Made by a program: the position numbers and the translations under genes
The notes under the pieces: model-generated
Told to the model about the DNA's origin: nothing
The model's database searches: none
What the model saw: only the letters and a program-made list of their open reading frames with translations
Origin: Bacteroidota bacterium
GTDB taxonomy: Bacteria > Bacteroidota > Bacteroidia > Chitinophagales > BACL12
DNA length: 64,000 bases
Direction: 5' to 3'
NCBI GenBank assembly: GCA_016718035.1
Contig: JADKEK010000001.1
Coordinates: 558,001 to 622,000, forward strand
Shown: piece after piece, positions 9,313-17,517 of the stretch
Numbering within the stretch: position 1 is the first letter of the stretch
How the letters are laid out: each line of letters starts with the position of its first letter

Positions 9313-10008
9313 AATTGCATGCGTCCTTACGATTAGATATAATTGCGCCAGCCTCTCGAAAAATTAAAACACTCATCCCTCATTTTTTATCATCAGCAAC
9401 CTTAGCGTAACTTCGAGCCCCTTAGAGCCTTCGTGGCTAACAAGGAAAATGTTTTGTTAGTTTTAAATTCAAAAGGTTTACCACAAAGTAGCAAAGCGCC
9501 TCTAAGATTCGCTAAGGGTATTAAATGAATTGCATGCGTCCTAACAATTAGATACAATTGCGCCAGCCTCTCGAAAAATTAAACACTCATCCCTCATTTT
9601 TTATCATTAGCAACCTTAGCGTAACTTCGAGCCCCTTAGAGCCTTCGTGGCTACCAAGGAAAATGTATTGTTAGTTATATATTAAAAAGGTTTACCACAA
9701 AGTAGCAAAGCGCCTCTAAGATTCGCTAAGGGTATTAAATAAATTGCATGCGTCCTAACGATTAGATACAATTGCGCCAGCCTCTCGAAAAATTAAACAC
9801 TCATCCCTCATTTTTTATCATTAGCAACCTTAGCGTAACTTCGAGCCCCTTAGAGCCTTCGTGGCTAACAAGGAAAATGTATTGTTAGGTTTAAATTAAA
9901 AGGTTTACCACAAAGTAGCAAAGCGCCTCTAAGATTCGCTAAGGGTATTAAATAAATTGCATGCGTCCTAACGATTAGATACAATTGCGCCAGCCTCTCG
10001 AAAAATTA
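9313..10008. repeat. Tandem array, about 214 bp period, three copies plus a partial fourth
   Basis: Copies begin with AATTGCATGCGTCC at 9313, 9528, 9742 and 9955, so periods are 215, 214 and 213. The fourth stops after about 54 bases. Each full unit holds an inverted-repeat element bounded by CCTTAGCG and CGCTAAGG (9400-9407 and 9510-9517 in copy one), with TTCGTGGC/TAGCAAAGCG-style internal motifs. Copies differ by scattered substitutions and small indels. The units contain no coding frame. The remainder of the 9105-10096 gap shows nothing else. Confidence 0.9.
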
Positions 10009-10096
10009 AATCCTCATCCAACATCACTCATCACTCATCCCTCATTTCTCATCTTTGGCACGATAATGGAATTTACCTATTAAAAAAGGAGGGTTT

Positions 10097-10849
10097 ATGA
10101 AAAATGCTTTACTTAAAACAATGTTAGTGGTGTTCATCCAAATGCAGCATGTATTGGCTTTTCCTCCCGCTAATCCGAACGTGGATCCTTATTATGGTAA
10201 TTCTACTTTCGAAATTAAATCGCAAGGCGCCAATTATATTACCGTTGCAATTGATGGCGATTTTTTTAATGAACCGGTGAAAAAATTTGCTGTAAATAAT
10301 ATGGCTCCCGGTAATCATTATGTGGAAGTGTTTACGGATAAAGTACACCACAGTGGTTATTATGCAACCACACAAAGGGTGAAATTATATGCCGGTTATG
10401 TTTACATTAAACCTGCGAGTTTAGTGCATGGCGTTATCGATAATTTCGGTAGGTTTTATATAAAATCGGTGCAGGCTTTACAAATGTATGAACCTGTTTA
10501 TTATCAGCCTGTCTATCCTGATTATCCACCTTATCAGCAACAACAGCAACCTGTATGTAATGCACAGCAACAAATGAATACAACTTCGTTTAATGCCTTA
10601 TTACAAACTATCCATAATCAATGGTTTGATGATACTAAACTCAATGTCGCCAGACAAGCGGTGCAATCCGGTTGGTTTACTTCTGAACAAATTGCTACTA
10701 TGATGCGCGAATTTAGTTTTGAAGATAGTAAACTGGAATTAGCCAAAACTGCTTATAGCCACGTAGTAGATAAACAAAATTATTTTGTGGTTTACGATGA
10801 GTTTTGGTTTAGCAGCAGCGTTGATGAATTAATTCGGTTTATCCATTAA
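10097..10849 (+). CDS. Secreted DUF4476 domain protein
   Basis: 250 residues with an N-terminal signal peptide (about 1-21). The middle (about 30-115) is a beta-rich PEGA-like segment, with FEIKSQGANYITVAIDG then APGNHYVEVF. A Pro/Gln/Tyr-rich linker follows near 135-157. The C-terminal DUF4476 (about 160-250) is recognisable by repeated short helices such as FNALLQTIHNQWFDDTKLN and FSFEDSKLELAK. The molecular role of DUF4476 is unknown. An AAAAAAGGAGGG run upstream is compatible with ribosome binding. A strong terminator follows, so it is monocistronic. Confidence 0.8.
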   Translation: MKNALLKTMLVVFIQMQHVLAFPPANPNVDPYYGNSTFEIKSQGANYITVAIDGDFFNEPVKKFAVNNMAPGNHYVEVFTDKVHHSGYYATTQRVKLYAGYVYIKPASLVHGVIDNFGRFYIKSVQALQMYEPVYYQPVYPDYPPYQQQQQPVCNAQQQMNTTSFNALLQTIHNQWFDDTKLNVARQAVQSGWFTSEQIATMMREFSFEDSKLELAKTAYSHVVDKQNYFVVYDEFWFSSSVDELIRFIH

Positions 10850-10877
10850 AAAATATTAATTCCAAGTATGATCAAGA

Positions 10878-10905
10878 GTCCACTCGAAAGGGTGGGCTTT
10901 TTTTT
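10878..10905 (+). terminator. Rho-independent terminator after the DUF4476 gene
   Basis: Stem CCACTC-GAAA-GGGTGG (one G-T pair, extended by flanking G/C and T/G) followed by eight T. Confidence 0.85.
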
Positions 10906-10932
10906 GTTCCTGCGAATTATTACTTTTAAGGG

Positions 10933-13185
10933 ATGAAAAATCTGTTTATCTTAAGTATACTTTTCGCCGGTTTGCAATTATCTGCAACAGAATATTATGT
11001 TTCACCTTCAGGTAATAACGCTAGTGCCGGGACTTCCACAGCCACAGCCTGGAAAACCATTCAGTTTGCGCTCAATATGGCCAACGATGGCGATGTGATT
11101 AACCTGATGGCCGGAACCTATACCGGAAAAGTGACCTGGAACGATGGTGGCAGTGCCGGCAATTACATTACGCTGCAAAACTATAATGATGATATCGTGA
11201 TTTTAGATGGCAGCACTGTCGGGAATAGTCAGGCAATGATGTACATCGAAAATAAAGATTATATCAAAATAGACGGATTAAAATTTACGAACCACAATGG
11301 AAATTATCAGCCAATAATTAATTTATACGGCAATAATAATCATATCGAAATTTCGAACAACGAATTTTATAATTCAGATTGTAATGAAAGTTATGCCATT
11401 TTATGTGAGGGAAGGGGAGATGATATCAAAATCACCAATAATTACATGCACGATTTAATTGGTGATAATGCAGTGGGTGTTTTATTTGTTGGTTCCAATA
11501 CTAGTATTCCTTTTACTAATGTGTTCATCAGCGAAAACACCCTCACCAATTTAGACCCTGCTCCAAGTGAGGCTATTGCTGTGAATGGTAATGTGGATGG
11601 AGTTGAAATCAGCAATAATATGTTGAATGATATCAATAATATTGGTATTGTTATGATTGGTGGTGAAGATTGGGTAAACACCAACGATGCGGTAAATTTT
11701 GCGCGTAATGGCGTTTGTAAAAATAATAGTGTAACAGGTGCCAATTCTATTTACGGTGGCGGATTTGCGGCCGGCGTCTATGTTGATGGTGGTAAAGATA
11801 TAATCGTACAAAATAATACCATCACCGGTAGCGATGTTGGTCTTGAAATTGGTTGTGAAAATGCAGGATTTATTGCAGAAAATATTACCGTTAGAAATAA
11901 TATCATCTACAAAAATGAAAAAGCAGGTTTAGGTTTTGGAGGATATGATTTCCCTGCGACAGGTCAAGTGCAAAATTGTATATTCACCGGAAATACGGTT
12001 TATGATAATGATATTTTAAATACCGGCTTCGGTCAATTATGGATTCAATATGCATTAAATTGTGTGGTAGAAAATAATATTTTTTATACATCAACCAATG
12101 CCTGGATGGTGAATGCCGAGACAATTAATTCGAGCTACAATAATGTGTTAAATTATAACGATTATTATTATCCCGCAGGAATAAATAACGCGAAATTCTT
12201 TTTCGACTTCGATTATATTATTGGTTATACCAATTTTCAGACAGCAACAGGAGAAGATATAAATTCCATTACGTCTAATCCTTTGTTTGTAAACGAACTG
12301 GCTGCCATTCCCGATTTACATTTATCAGCAAGTTCACCATGTAAAGATGCCGGCAATCCCACTTATGACGATTTAGGTGTTGATGCTGATGATGTGGACA
12401 TGGATGGAACAAATCGCGTAAATGGCACTGCCATCGACATGGGGGCAGACGAGCGTGTGATATTGCCATTGAGTTGGTCGGTAAGCAGCACGAATGTTAC
12501 TTGTTACGGCTCTTGCAACGGAATATTGAGTTTTAATGGGGTAGAAGGTTGTGGCACTTATACATTGGAGTATAAAAACCCGGGAGGAGGTCCATGGATC
12601 CCGTATACCGCACCCGTAACCGGATTATGTGCAGGAACATATAAAATTCGTATCACCGATAATTGTGGTTCGGTTGTAATGGGCAATGTTGCGCTCACAC
12701 AAGACCCTGTCTTAAATGTATCGGTTACCAGCATTGTGAATGAAACTGCTGCAGGAGCTGCCAATGGAAAAATCACGGTGAATTCAACAGGAGGATTTGG
12801 TGTAAAACAATACTCTAAAAATGGAGGATTTACCTGGCAAACAAGTAAAAAATTTAATGGGCTTACAGCAGGGACTTACACTATTTTAGTTAAAGATGCA
12901 CATGATTGTTTAGATGAAGTGTCTGCAACTGTCGGAATAGGTTTAAAAGAGGGTTATTCCGAAAATTTTAATCTGTATCCAAATCCGGCAACTAATGCTG
13001 TGACGATCAATATGAATGGGTTAACAGAACCCGGCATGTTGTATTGTTATAATATATTAGGAGAATGTATGTTTATTACCATTTTGACACAGGAGGAATC
13101 TACGATAGATGTTTCCTATTTGCCTGCAGGCTTGTATTATTTGTGTTTTAATGAGAAAGAGGCCATGCAGTTCGTTAAAAACTGA
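10933..13185 (+). CDS. Secreted right-handed beta-helix protein with SprB-like repeats and T9SS tail
   Basis: 750 residues. A signal peptide (about 1-18) is followed by EYYVSPSGNNASAGTSTATA, the typical start of a DUF1565/pectin-lyase-like beta-helix. Asn-rich rungs continue to about 500, with repeated NN/GNN turns. Residues about 510-670 hold two SprB/gliding-motility-type repeats (VTCYGSCNGILSFN; GAANGKITVNSTGG). The C-terminus (about 675-750) is a T9SS type A sorting domain: LYPNPATNAVTINM ending in YLPAGLYYLCF. It probably binds or processes polysaccharide at or outside the cell surface, but no catalytic residues can be assigned with confidence. Confidence 0.82.
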   Translation: MKNLFILSILFAGLQLSATEYYVSPSGNNASAGTSTATAWKTIQFALNMANDGDVINLMAGTYTGKVTWNDGGSAGNYITLQNYNDDIVILDGSTVGNSQAMMYIENKDYIKIDGLKFTNHNGNYQPIINLYGNNNHIEISNNEFYNSDCNESYAILCEGRGDDIKITNNYMHDLIGDNAVGVLFVGSNTSIPFTNVFISENTLTNLDPAPSEAIAVNGNVDGVEISNNMLNDINNIGIVMIGGEDWVNTNDAVNFARNGVCKNNSVTGANSIYGGGFAAGVYVDGGKDIIVQNNTITGSDVGLEIGCENAGFIAENITVRNNIIYKNEKAGLGFGGYDFPATGQVQNCIFTGNTVYDNDILNTGFGQLWIQYALNCVVENNIFYTSTNAWMVNAETINSSYNNVLNYNDYYYPAGINNAKFFFDFDYIIGYTNFQTATGEDINSITSNPLFVNELAAIPDLHLSASSPCKDAGNPTYDDLGVDADDVDMDGTNRVNGTAIDMGADERVILPLSWSVSSTNVTCYGSCNGILSFNGVEGCGTYTLEYKNPGGGPWIPYTAPVTGLCAGTYKIRITDNCGSVVMGNVALTQDPVLNVSVTSIVNETAAGAANGKITVNSTGGFGVKQYSKNGGFTWQTSKKFNGLTAGTYTILVKDAHDCLDEVSATVGIGLKEGYSENFNLYPNPATNAVTINMNGLTEPGMLYCYNILGECMFITILTQEESTIDVSYLPAGLYYLCFNEKEAMQFVKN

Positions 13186-13224
13186 TGTGTGTTGGTTGAG
13201 GTGGGTTTTATTCATAATAATTCC

Positions 13225-13232
13225 TATTTTTG
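13225..13232 (+). promoter_or_regulatory. -7 promoter box TATTTTTG
   Basis: Exact TAnnTTTG match. Because it overlaps the TTG at 13230, translation probably starts downstream, at GTG 13257. Confidence 0.45.
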
Positions 13233-13256
13233 GCCGTTATCCATAAAATTGAGTTT

Positions 13257-13757
13257 GTGAACATACGATTATTATTTACTGCCGCGATAGTATTGACTTC
13301 AACCTTTGTGTATTGTGAAAACACTATATCCGGGGGAACTGAGCCTACAGGATTACAACAAGTAGAGCAGGTGAGTCCTTCTGCGGAAGTGTTTTATGCA
13401 GAAACGCAGTTGTTACCTGAGGCAGGAAATACTATTGTTTTACCGGATACAAAAGAGGAAAAAGATTCTACGGAAATCCCACCAAAATTAGAACCGATGG
13501 TATTGGGTGGGGCTGGAGCTGTTTTGTTGGGAACGGGTGCTGCGGTGGCTGGTGTGTTTACAGCGCCGGTTTTGTTGTTGGCGGCTTTGGTATTATTTGG
13601 AGCCGGTGCATTTTTGACTGCCAAGGGATGGAAAAAAATAAAAGAAAATCCGAAATTATTTAAAGGAGAAAAATTAGCCGTTGCCAATTATTTAGTGATT
13701 GGTGTAGTAGGGGTTGTTGCTTCGTTTTATATTTTATACTTCTTGTTTACGATTTAA
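13257..13757 (+). CDS. Small membrane protein of unknown function
   Basis: About 166 residues from GTG 13257; an in-frame TTG at 13230 lies within the promoter and is less likely. The N-terminal hydrophobic stretch LLFTAAIVLTSTFVYC looks like a signal or anchor. A Glu/Pro-rich region of about 60 residues follows. Gly/Ala-rich transmembrane segments (LGGAGAVLLGTGAAVAG and neighbouring APVLLLAALVLFGAG), a basic loop WKKIKENPK, and a final membrane segment complete it. No family is recognised. Confidence 0.55.
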   Translation: MNIRLLFTAAIVLTSTFVYCENTISGGTEPTGLQQVEQVSPSAEVFYAETQLLPEAGNTIVLPDTKEEKDSTEIPPKLEPMVLGGAGAVLLGTGAAVAGVFTAPVLLLAALVLFGAGAFLTAKGWKKIKENPKLFKGEKLAVANYLVIGVVGVVASFYILYFLFTI

Positions 13758-13820
13758 TGAAGACCATATTTTTAAAGATGGCTTTAATTGGCATTAGATG
13801 ATTATAGCCTGAATTTTAAG

Positions 13821-13930
13821 AACAGCCGGAACGCAAATGAGAAACTAAAGGAACAACATTTAAATAATAAACCAATTTGTTTTGTGTCCTTTGTGTGGGT
13901 TCATTTGTGCACTTTGTGGTTTCGGCTGTT
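13821..13930. repeat. Inverted-repeat element (AACAGCCG/CGGCTGTT ends)
   Basis: About 110 bp bounded by perfect 8-bp inverted repeats at 13821-13828 and 13923-13930. The interior has TTTGTGTCCTTTGTG and TTTGTGCACTTTGTGG periodicity. It has the same architecture as the units at 9400-9517 and the element at 20520-20621. Confidence 0.55.
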
Positions 13931-13948
13931 TAATCGCCTCAATTAAAA

Positions 13949-14944
13949 TTACCGTTGAATACGCTCACGAGTTGCATCAATAAACTTTCGTAAATTTTTA
14001 AAATATTTTGCGCGGTTTTTTTCGGAGATACCGCTAATTAAATTTGATTTACTCAAAATACTTTTTAACCAAGCCTCTGTTTGTCGCGCATACAAATCAC
14101 TATTCGTCGCTAAAATACTAAACGTCATGTGACTGATATACGTAGTGATTTTATTATCACCAACAGTAAGCACGGTATTATTTCCCAGCAACACATCCGA
14201 TTGATACAAATTAAATTCAGCATATTGCTGTTTTGTTTTATCACCCGGTCTCAGCTTACAACTCAACGCTGCCATATTTTCCGCATGGTCGATTAAATCA
14301 TTTAAGGAAGCCAGAATTTCCAACGCATCATCCTTCTTTTTAAAATAATCGGCATCCCAATAATATTCAATTTGTTTGAGCGTAGTCATCATGATATCTT
14401 CCGGCCAAATTTCATCACTCGGAATCACCATATACGTCTCATGAATTTTTTTCGCCAACACTAAAAACTCCTTATCAATATCTTCCATATAATAATGGTC
14501 GCGAAATCCTTCAACGCCATCAATCACATGCATCCAAAAATGCATTTTAAATGCCGCCAGTTTTTCAAACGCAAAATGCTGAAATAAAGGTGCATCAATT
14601 GCAGCATAAATTATTCTTCTATCCTCATGATTTAATAATGCATCTGAAACATTATACACCATTTGTAAATGTTTATAAAATGTTTCCTTTTTCCCATCCG
14701 GAGGTAAATATTTAAAATTGACTAAACCCGGAATTTCATCAGTAAAATACGCTATCGGAATTTTATAATGATTACACAATTTGATAGCCTCGTCAACACT
14801 CATTGCTGTTTCACCTCTAATGCGTCGGTAAGCGCTGTCGGGGCTAACCTCCAAAATTTCAGTAAGCTGGTCGGCGAGCGAGATATGGGCAGGAAGCATC
14901 AACTTTAATCGCTGAATAAAATCTAATTGGTAGGGATTCTCCAT
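13949..14944 (-). CDS. Helix-turn-helix transcriptional regulator, Bacteroidota-specific type
   Basis: 331 residues from the ATG at 14944 (MENPYQLDF). An upstream in-frame start would add 45 unlikely residues. The N-terminus (about 8-70) is XRE/HTH-like: SLADQLTEILEVSPDSAYRR, then TAMSVDEAIKLCNHYKI. The remaining roughly 260 residues are mostly helical, with aromatic-rich patches (HFWMHVIDG, YYWDADYFKKKDDA) and no recognised ligand domain. It is transcribed divergently from the outer-membrane-type gene at 15164, which may be its target; that is inference. Confidence 0.6.
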   Translation of the reverse strand: MENPYQLDFIQRLKLMLPAHISLADQLTEILEVSPDSAYRRIRGETAMSVDEAIKLCNHYKIPIAYFTDEIPGLVNFKYLPPDGKKETFYKHLQMVYNVSDALLNHEDRRIIYAAIDAPLFQHFAFEKLAAFKMHFWMHVIDGVEGFRDHYYMEDIDKEFLVLAKKIHETYMVIPSDEIWPEDIMMTTLKQIEYYWDADYFKKKDDALEILASLNDLIDHAENMAALSCKLRPGDKTKQQYAEFNLYQSDVLLGNNTVLTVGDNKITTYISHMTFSILATNSDLYARQTEAWLKSILSKSNLISGISEKNRAKYFKNLRKFIDATRERIQR

Positions 14945-15118
14945 TTTGGGCTGTTTATAGACTGCAATTTGCGAAAAATACTTGAAATCTTCAATTTTAA
15001 CCCTAAAAGTTGCAAAAATTGCAACTGTAAAAGTCGAAAATCGGCAACTCAATGGTAAATTAATTATCTCCAATAACAATTACCCTGTTTTTTACTAATT
15101 GCTGCCTGTTGATGGAGC

Positions 15119-15126
15119 TACGTTTG
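15119..15126 (+). promoter_or_regulatory. -7 promoter box TACGTTTG
   Basis: Exact TAnnTTTG match 37 bases before the ATG at 15164, with a TTG 17 bases upstream. It lies between the divergent regulator gene and the outer-membrane-type gene. Confidence 0.4.
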
Positions 15127-15163
15127 CACCATCAAATAAATAATTTCACTAAAACAAAAACAA

Positions 15164-15700
15164 ATGCGCAACGTAATTATTTGCTTACTTATCCTCATCT
15201 CAGCAAACACAATTCACGCACAAAGTCCGTTAGAAGACGAAATTGCAGAACCTATTAACCTGACAGGACCAAGAATCGGTTTTACTTATTTAGGTAATGT
15301 GTATACCAATGCAATAAACAACGACCCGACATTCGACAGGATGTATGGAAAAGAAACAACCTTATATCCATTTGTCACACAATTCGGATGGCAATTTGAA
15401 ACACGTTTTTTTACCTTGCCTAATGGCTCATGTGGTATTATAGAATTTGTTCCATTATTAGGAGGTTTAGATCAAAATGTTGTTATACCAAGTTTAACGG
15501 TAATGATTGGAGCAAGGTTGAGTAATGGAATTGAATTTGGAATGGGACCTAATGTAAATCTTACCGGTTCATCCGTATCGTTAGTAGCAGGTTATACCTT
15601 CGAAAGAATGGGGATTAATTTTCCGGTCAACTTAGCAGTAACACCAACACCGGAAGGAATTAGAGGCTCGTTATTATTAGGGTTTAATAAACATGATTAA
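15164..15700 (+). CDS. Putative outer-membrane beta-barrel-like protein
   Basis: 178 residues with a clean signal peptide (about 1-19, ending ...IHAQ). The mature part has alternating hydrophobic strands typical of small barrels: RIGFTYLGNVY, QFGWQFETRFF, SLTVMIGARLSNGIEFGMGP, SVSLVAGYTFERMGINF, and a final GSLLLGFNKHD. No named family is recognised. A GC-rich terminator follows immediately. Confidence 0.6.
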   Translation: MRNVIICLLILISANTIHAQSPLEDEIAEPINLTGPRIGFTYLGNVYTNAINNDPTFDRMYGKETTLYPFVTQFGWQFETRFFTLPNGSCGIIEFVPLLGGLDQNVVIPSLTVMIGARLSNGIEFGMGPNVNLTGSSVSLVAGYTFERMGINFPVNLAVTPTPEGIRGSLLLGFNKHD

Positions 15701-15714
15701 GTCCCTAAAAATGT

Positions 15715-15750
15715 AAGGGCGCCGCACCCCTGGGGCGCAGCGCCTTTTCT
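15715..15750 (+). terminator. GC-rich hairpin terminator
   Basis: Arms AAGGGCGCCGCACCCC and GGGGCGCAGCGCCTTTT pair almost fully (two G-T pairs) around a very short loop and end in TTTT. Confidence 0.8.
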
Positions 15751-15791
15751 TACTTGAACGTCTCTGCGACAAGACAAAGCAAAAACGCAAG

Positions 15792-15825
15792 TGCCATATA
15801 CTTTAGTATAGTATGTGGCATTTTT
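15792..15825 (+). terminator. Second hairpin terminator upstream of the riboswitch
   Basis: TGCCATATAC pairs with GTATGTGGCA, followed by TTTTT. It isolates the riboswitch transcript from upstream reading. Confidence 0.6.
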
Positions 15826-15894
15826 GTGTATAAATTATTTGAACAAAATACATTTTCCTCAAACACGTGTTGTATTTTTACCATGCATTATTGG

Positions 15895-16075
15895 TTGAAA
15901 AGCTTGTTAATTCAAGCTTTTCCTAAGAGGGAATCCGGTGAAAATCCGGGGCAGTCCCCACTGCTGTAATTCCGCAACCTGTTGGTAAACTTTTGATATC
16001 TCTTTGCCACTGTCCGCCTCGGCGGATGGGAAGGTAAATCAAAAGGTGGAAGAGCCAGAAGACCTGCCGGTACTG
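15895..16075 (+). promoter_or_regulatory. Cobalamin (adenosylcobalamin) riboswitch
   Basis: The conserved core is unmistakable: GGGAATCCGGTGAAAATCCGG, then GGCAGTCCCCACTGCTGTAA (the B12 box area), and downstream AAGGTGGAAGAGCCAGAAGACC. A 10-bp hairpin, GAAAAGCTTG/CAAGCTTTTC at 15897-15922, begins the element. The variable arm contains TCCGCCTCGGCGGA. It precedes a BtuG-like protein and a complete ABC importer, so it should repress them when cobalamin is abundant. Limits are estimated. Confidence 0.95.
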
Positions 16076-16079
16076 CACA

Positions 16080-16109
16080 ATCAAAAACTTTTGGGGCAAA
16101 AGTTTGATG
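16080..16109 (+). promoter_or_regulatory. Hairpin after the aptamer, likely expression platform
   Basis: ATCAAAAACTTTTG pairs with CAAAAGTTTGAT around GGG (one bulged A). No T-run follows, so if it is the switch it would act on translation or as an anti-structure partner rather than as a simple terminator. Confidence 0.4.
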
Positions 16110-16177
16110 TAATCGGTATCCGTACTGTTTCCATTTATTTGCATGCCTCCTTATTTATTAACCATTAAAATCATTTA

Positions 16178-17464
16178 ATGATGAGGAAGATTTTTTTTAC
16201 TTTTTGCGCAGTCGCTGTTACTGCTTCTGTATTTGCACAAGCGTATGTTGAACGTGTGCTTATTCTCAACGAAGGTTACTTCGATTATGTTACTAACGAA
16301 ATTATTACGCCTGTAAGCGTTGGTGCTTACAATCCAACTACCGATACCTATGCGGTAATTGATGAAATTGAAAATGCACGTTTTGCATCAGATATTAAAG
16401 CTGATGGTGCGTTTTATTATGTTGCTGCAGATAAATATTTAAACAAATATGCTACAGCAACTGATGAATTAATTGCTTCTATAGAAATTGAAGGTATTCG
16501 TAAAATTGCAGTGAACAACGATTATATTGTTGTAACACGCGGTGAATATCTCGTTACCTTACCTTCATATATTCAGATATATGATAAAAACACCATGGCA
16601 TTAATTCATGAATTTGACAATGCTACATTACCTTACACGACTGAAGGTGTGGTGATACAAGATAATAAAGCGTACGTAGCTGTAAACAACGGATTCGTGT
16701 TTGGCAGTGAAGTAGGTAAAATTGCTGTGATAGATTTACCAACTTTAACTATTGAAAACACGATTGAATTAGGTGCTGATGGTATTAATCCGGATAACCT
16801 GATGATTGATGGTGATGTTATTTATACCTTAAATAATAAAGATTTTACCGGAAGTTCAGTTTCCACTTATAAAATTGCATCTGCAGATTTAACTACTACC
16901 AACCTGATTAATATTTCAGCAGGATGTGGCACTTCAGCCGTTATGGATGGCACTATTTATTACCAGGAAATGTTCGGCACTACACTCAGCAAATTTGACC
17001 CTACAACTGCTACTATTATTGGTGAAGATGAATTTGGTGCAAGCTTTTATGGTTTAGCATTTGATGAAATTAATAACCTGATTTACACCGGAACTACCGA
17101 TTACTTTAGTTTTGGTGAAGTAACGGTTTATGATTTAGCAGGCAATATTGTTACCAATTTTGAGACAAGTGTTTCTCCAGGCAATTTTGCTTTTGATGTG
17201 CGTTTGGCAACAGGAGTTGAAGATGTTAATATGGTATCTATGGAATTATATCCTAACCCTGCTAACTCGCAAATTGTTGTTGTAAACAGCATAGCTGCTG
17301 AACGTTTTGAAGTTGCGGATATGACAGGTAAAATTTTATTTACCATTCAGCAACCGACAACCGGAGCACAACAAATTGATATTTCAACGCTGCCTGCTGG
17401 AAATTATATTGTTAAAGCAATTGGACAATCGCAACACCAAGCTGCGTATTTTTCTAAATTGTAA
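16178..17464 (+). CDS. BtuG-like YncE/DUF5074 beta-propeller with T9SS sorting tail
   Basis: 428 residues with a signal peptide (about 1-20, ...SVFAQ). RVLILNEGYFDY opens a seven-bladed-propeller-like region (about 22-345). Its repeated blades carry motifs such as DKYLNKYATATDELI, GKIAVIDLPTLTIENTI and TTLSKFDPTTATI. The tail, LYPNPANSQIVVVN to LPAGNYIVKAIGQ, is a T9SS type A signal. In Bacteroides, BtuG is a surface propeller that captures cobalamin with BtuB. Here the propeller sits directly behind a cobalamin riboswitch and ahead of a B12-type ABC importer. The role is therefore likely surface cobalamin capture, with T9SS export in place of the lipoprotein anchor. No BtuB is in the window. 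Confidence 0.78.
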   Translation: MMRKIFFTFCAVAVTASVFAQAYVERVLILNEGYFDYVTNEIITPVSVGAYNPTTDTYAVIDEIENARFASDIKADGAFYYVAADKYLNKYATATDELIASIEIEGIRKIAVNNDYIVVTRGEYLVTLPSYIQIYDKNTMALIHEFDNATLPYTTEGVVIQDNKAYVAVNNGFVFGSEVGKIAVIDLPTLTIENTIELGADGINPDNLMIDGDVIYTLNNKDFTGSSVSTYKIASADLTTTNLINISAGCGTSAVMDGTIYYQEMFGTTLSKFDPTTATIIGEDEFGASFYGLAFDEINNLIYTGTTDYFSFGEVTVYDLAGNIVTNFETSVSPGNFAFDVRLATGVEDVNMVSMELYPNPANSQIVVVNSIAAERFEVADMTGKILFTIQQPTTGAQQIDISTLPAGNYIVKAIGQSQHQAAYFSKL

Positions 17465-17472
17465 AATATACT

Positions 17473-17516
17473 AAAGCATGTTGTTAGCCAACAGTAACAA
17501 CATGCTTTTATTTTTC
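17473..17516 (+). terminator. Perfect hairpin between the propeller gene and the importer genes
   Basis: AAAGCATGTTGTT and AACAACATGCTTT form a 13-bp perfect stem followed by TATTTTT. It ends two bases before the ATG of the next gene, so it may attenuate rather than end the operon, keeping the surface protein more abundant than the importer. Confidence 0.8.
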
Positions 17517-17517
17517 C

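Noticed and set aside
9313..10008. CRISPR-like array
   Set aside because: The repeating unit is about 214 bp with no unique spacers between short repeats, and no cas genes are near.
15754..16144. Open frames on both strands over the riboswitch
   Set aside because: They cover conserved aptamer sequence and are not protein-like.
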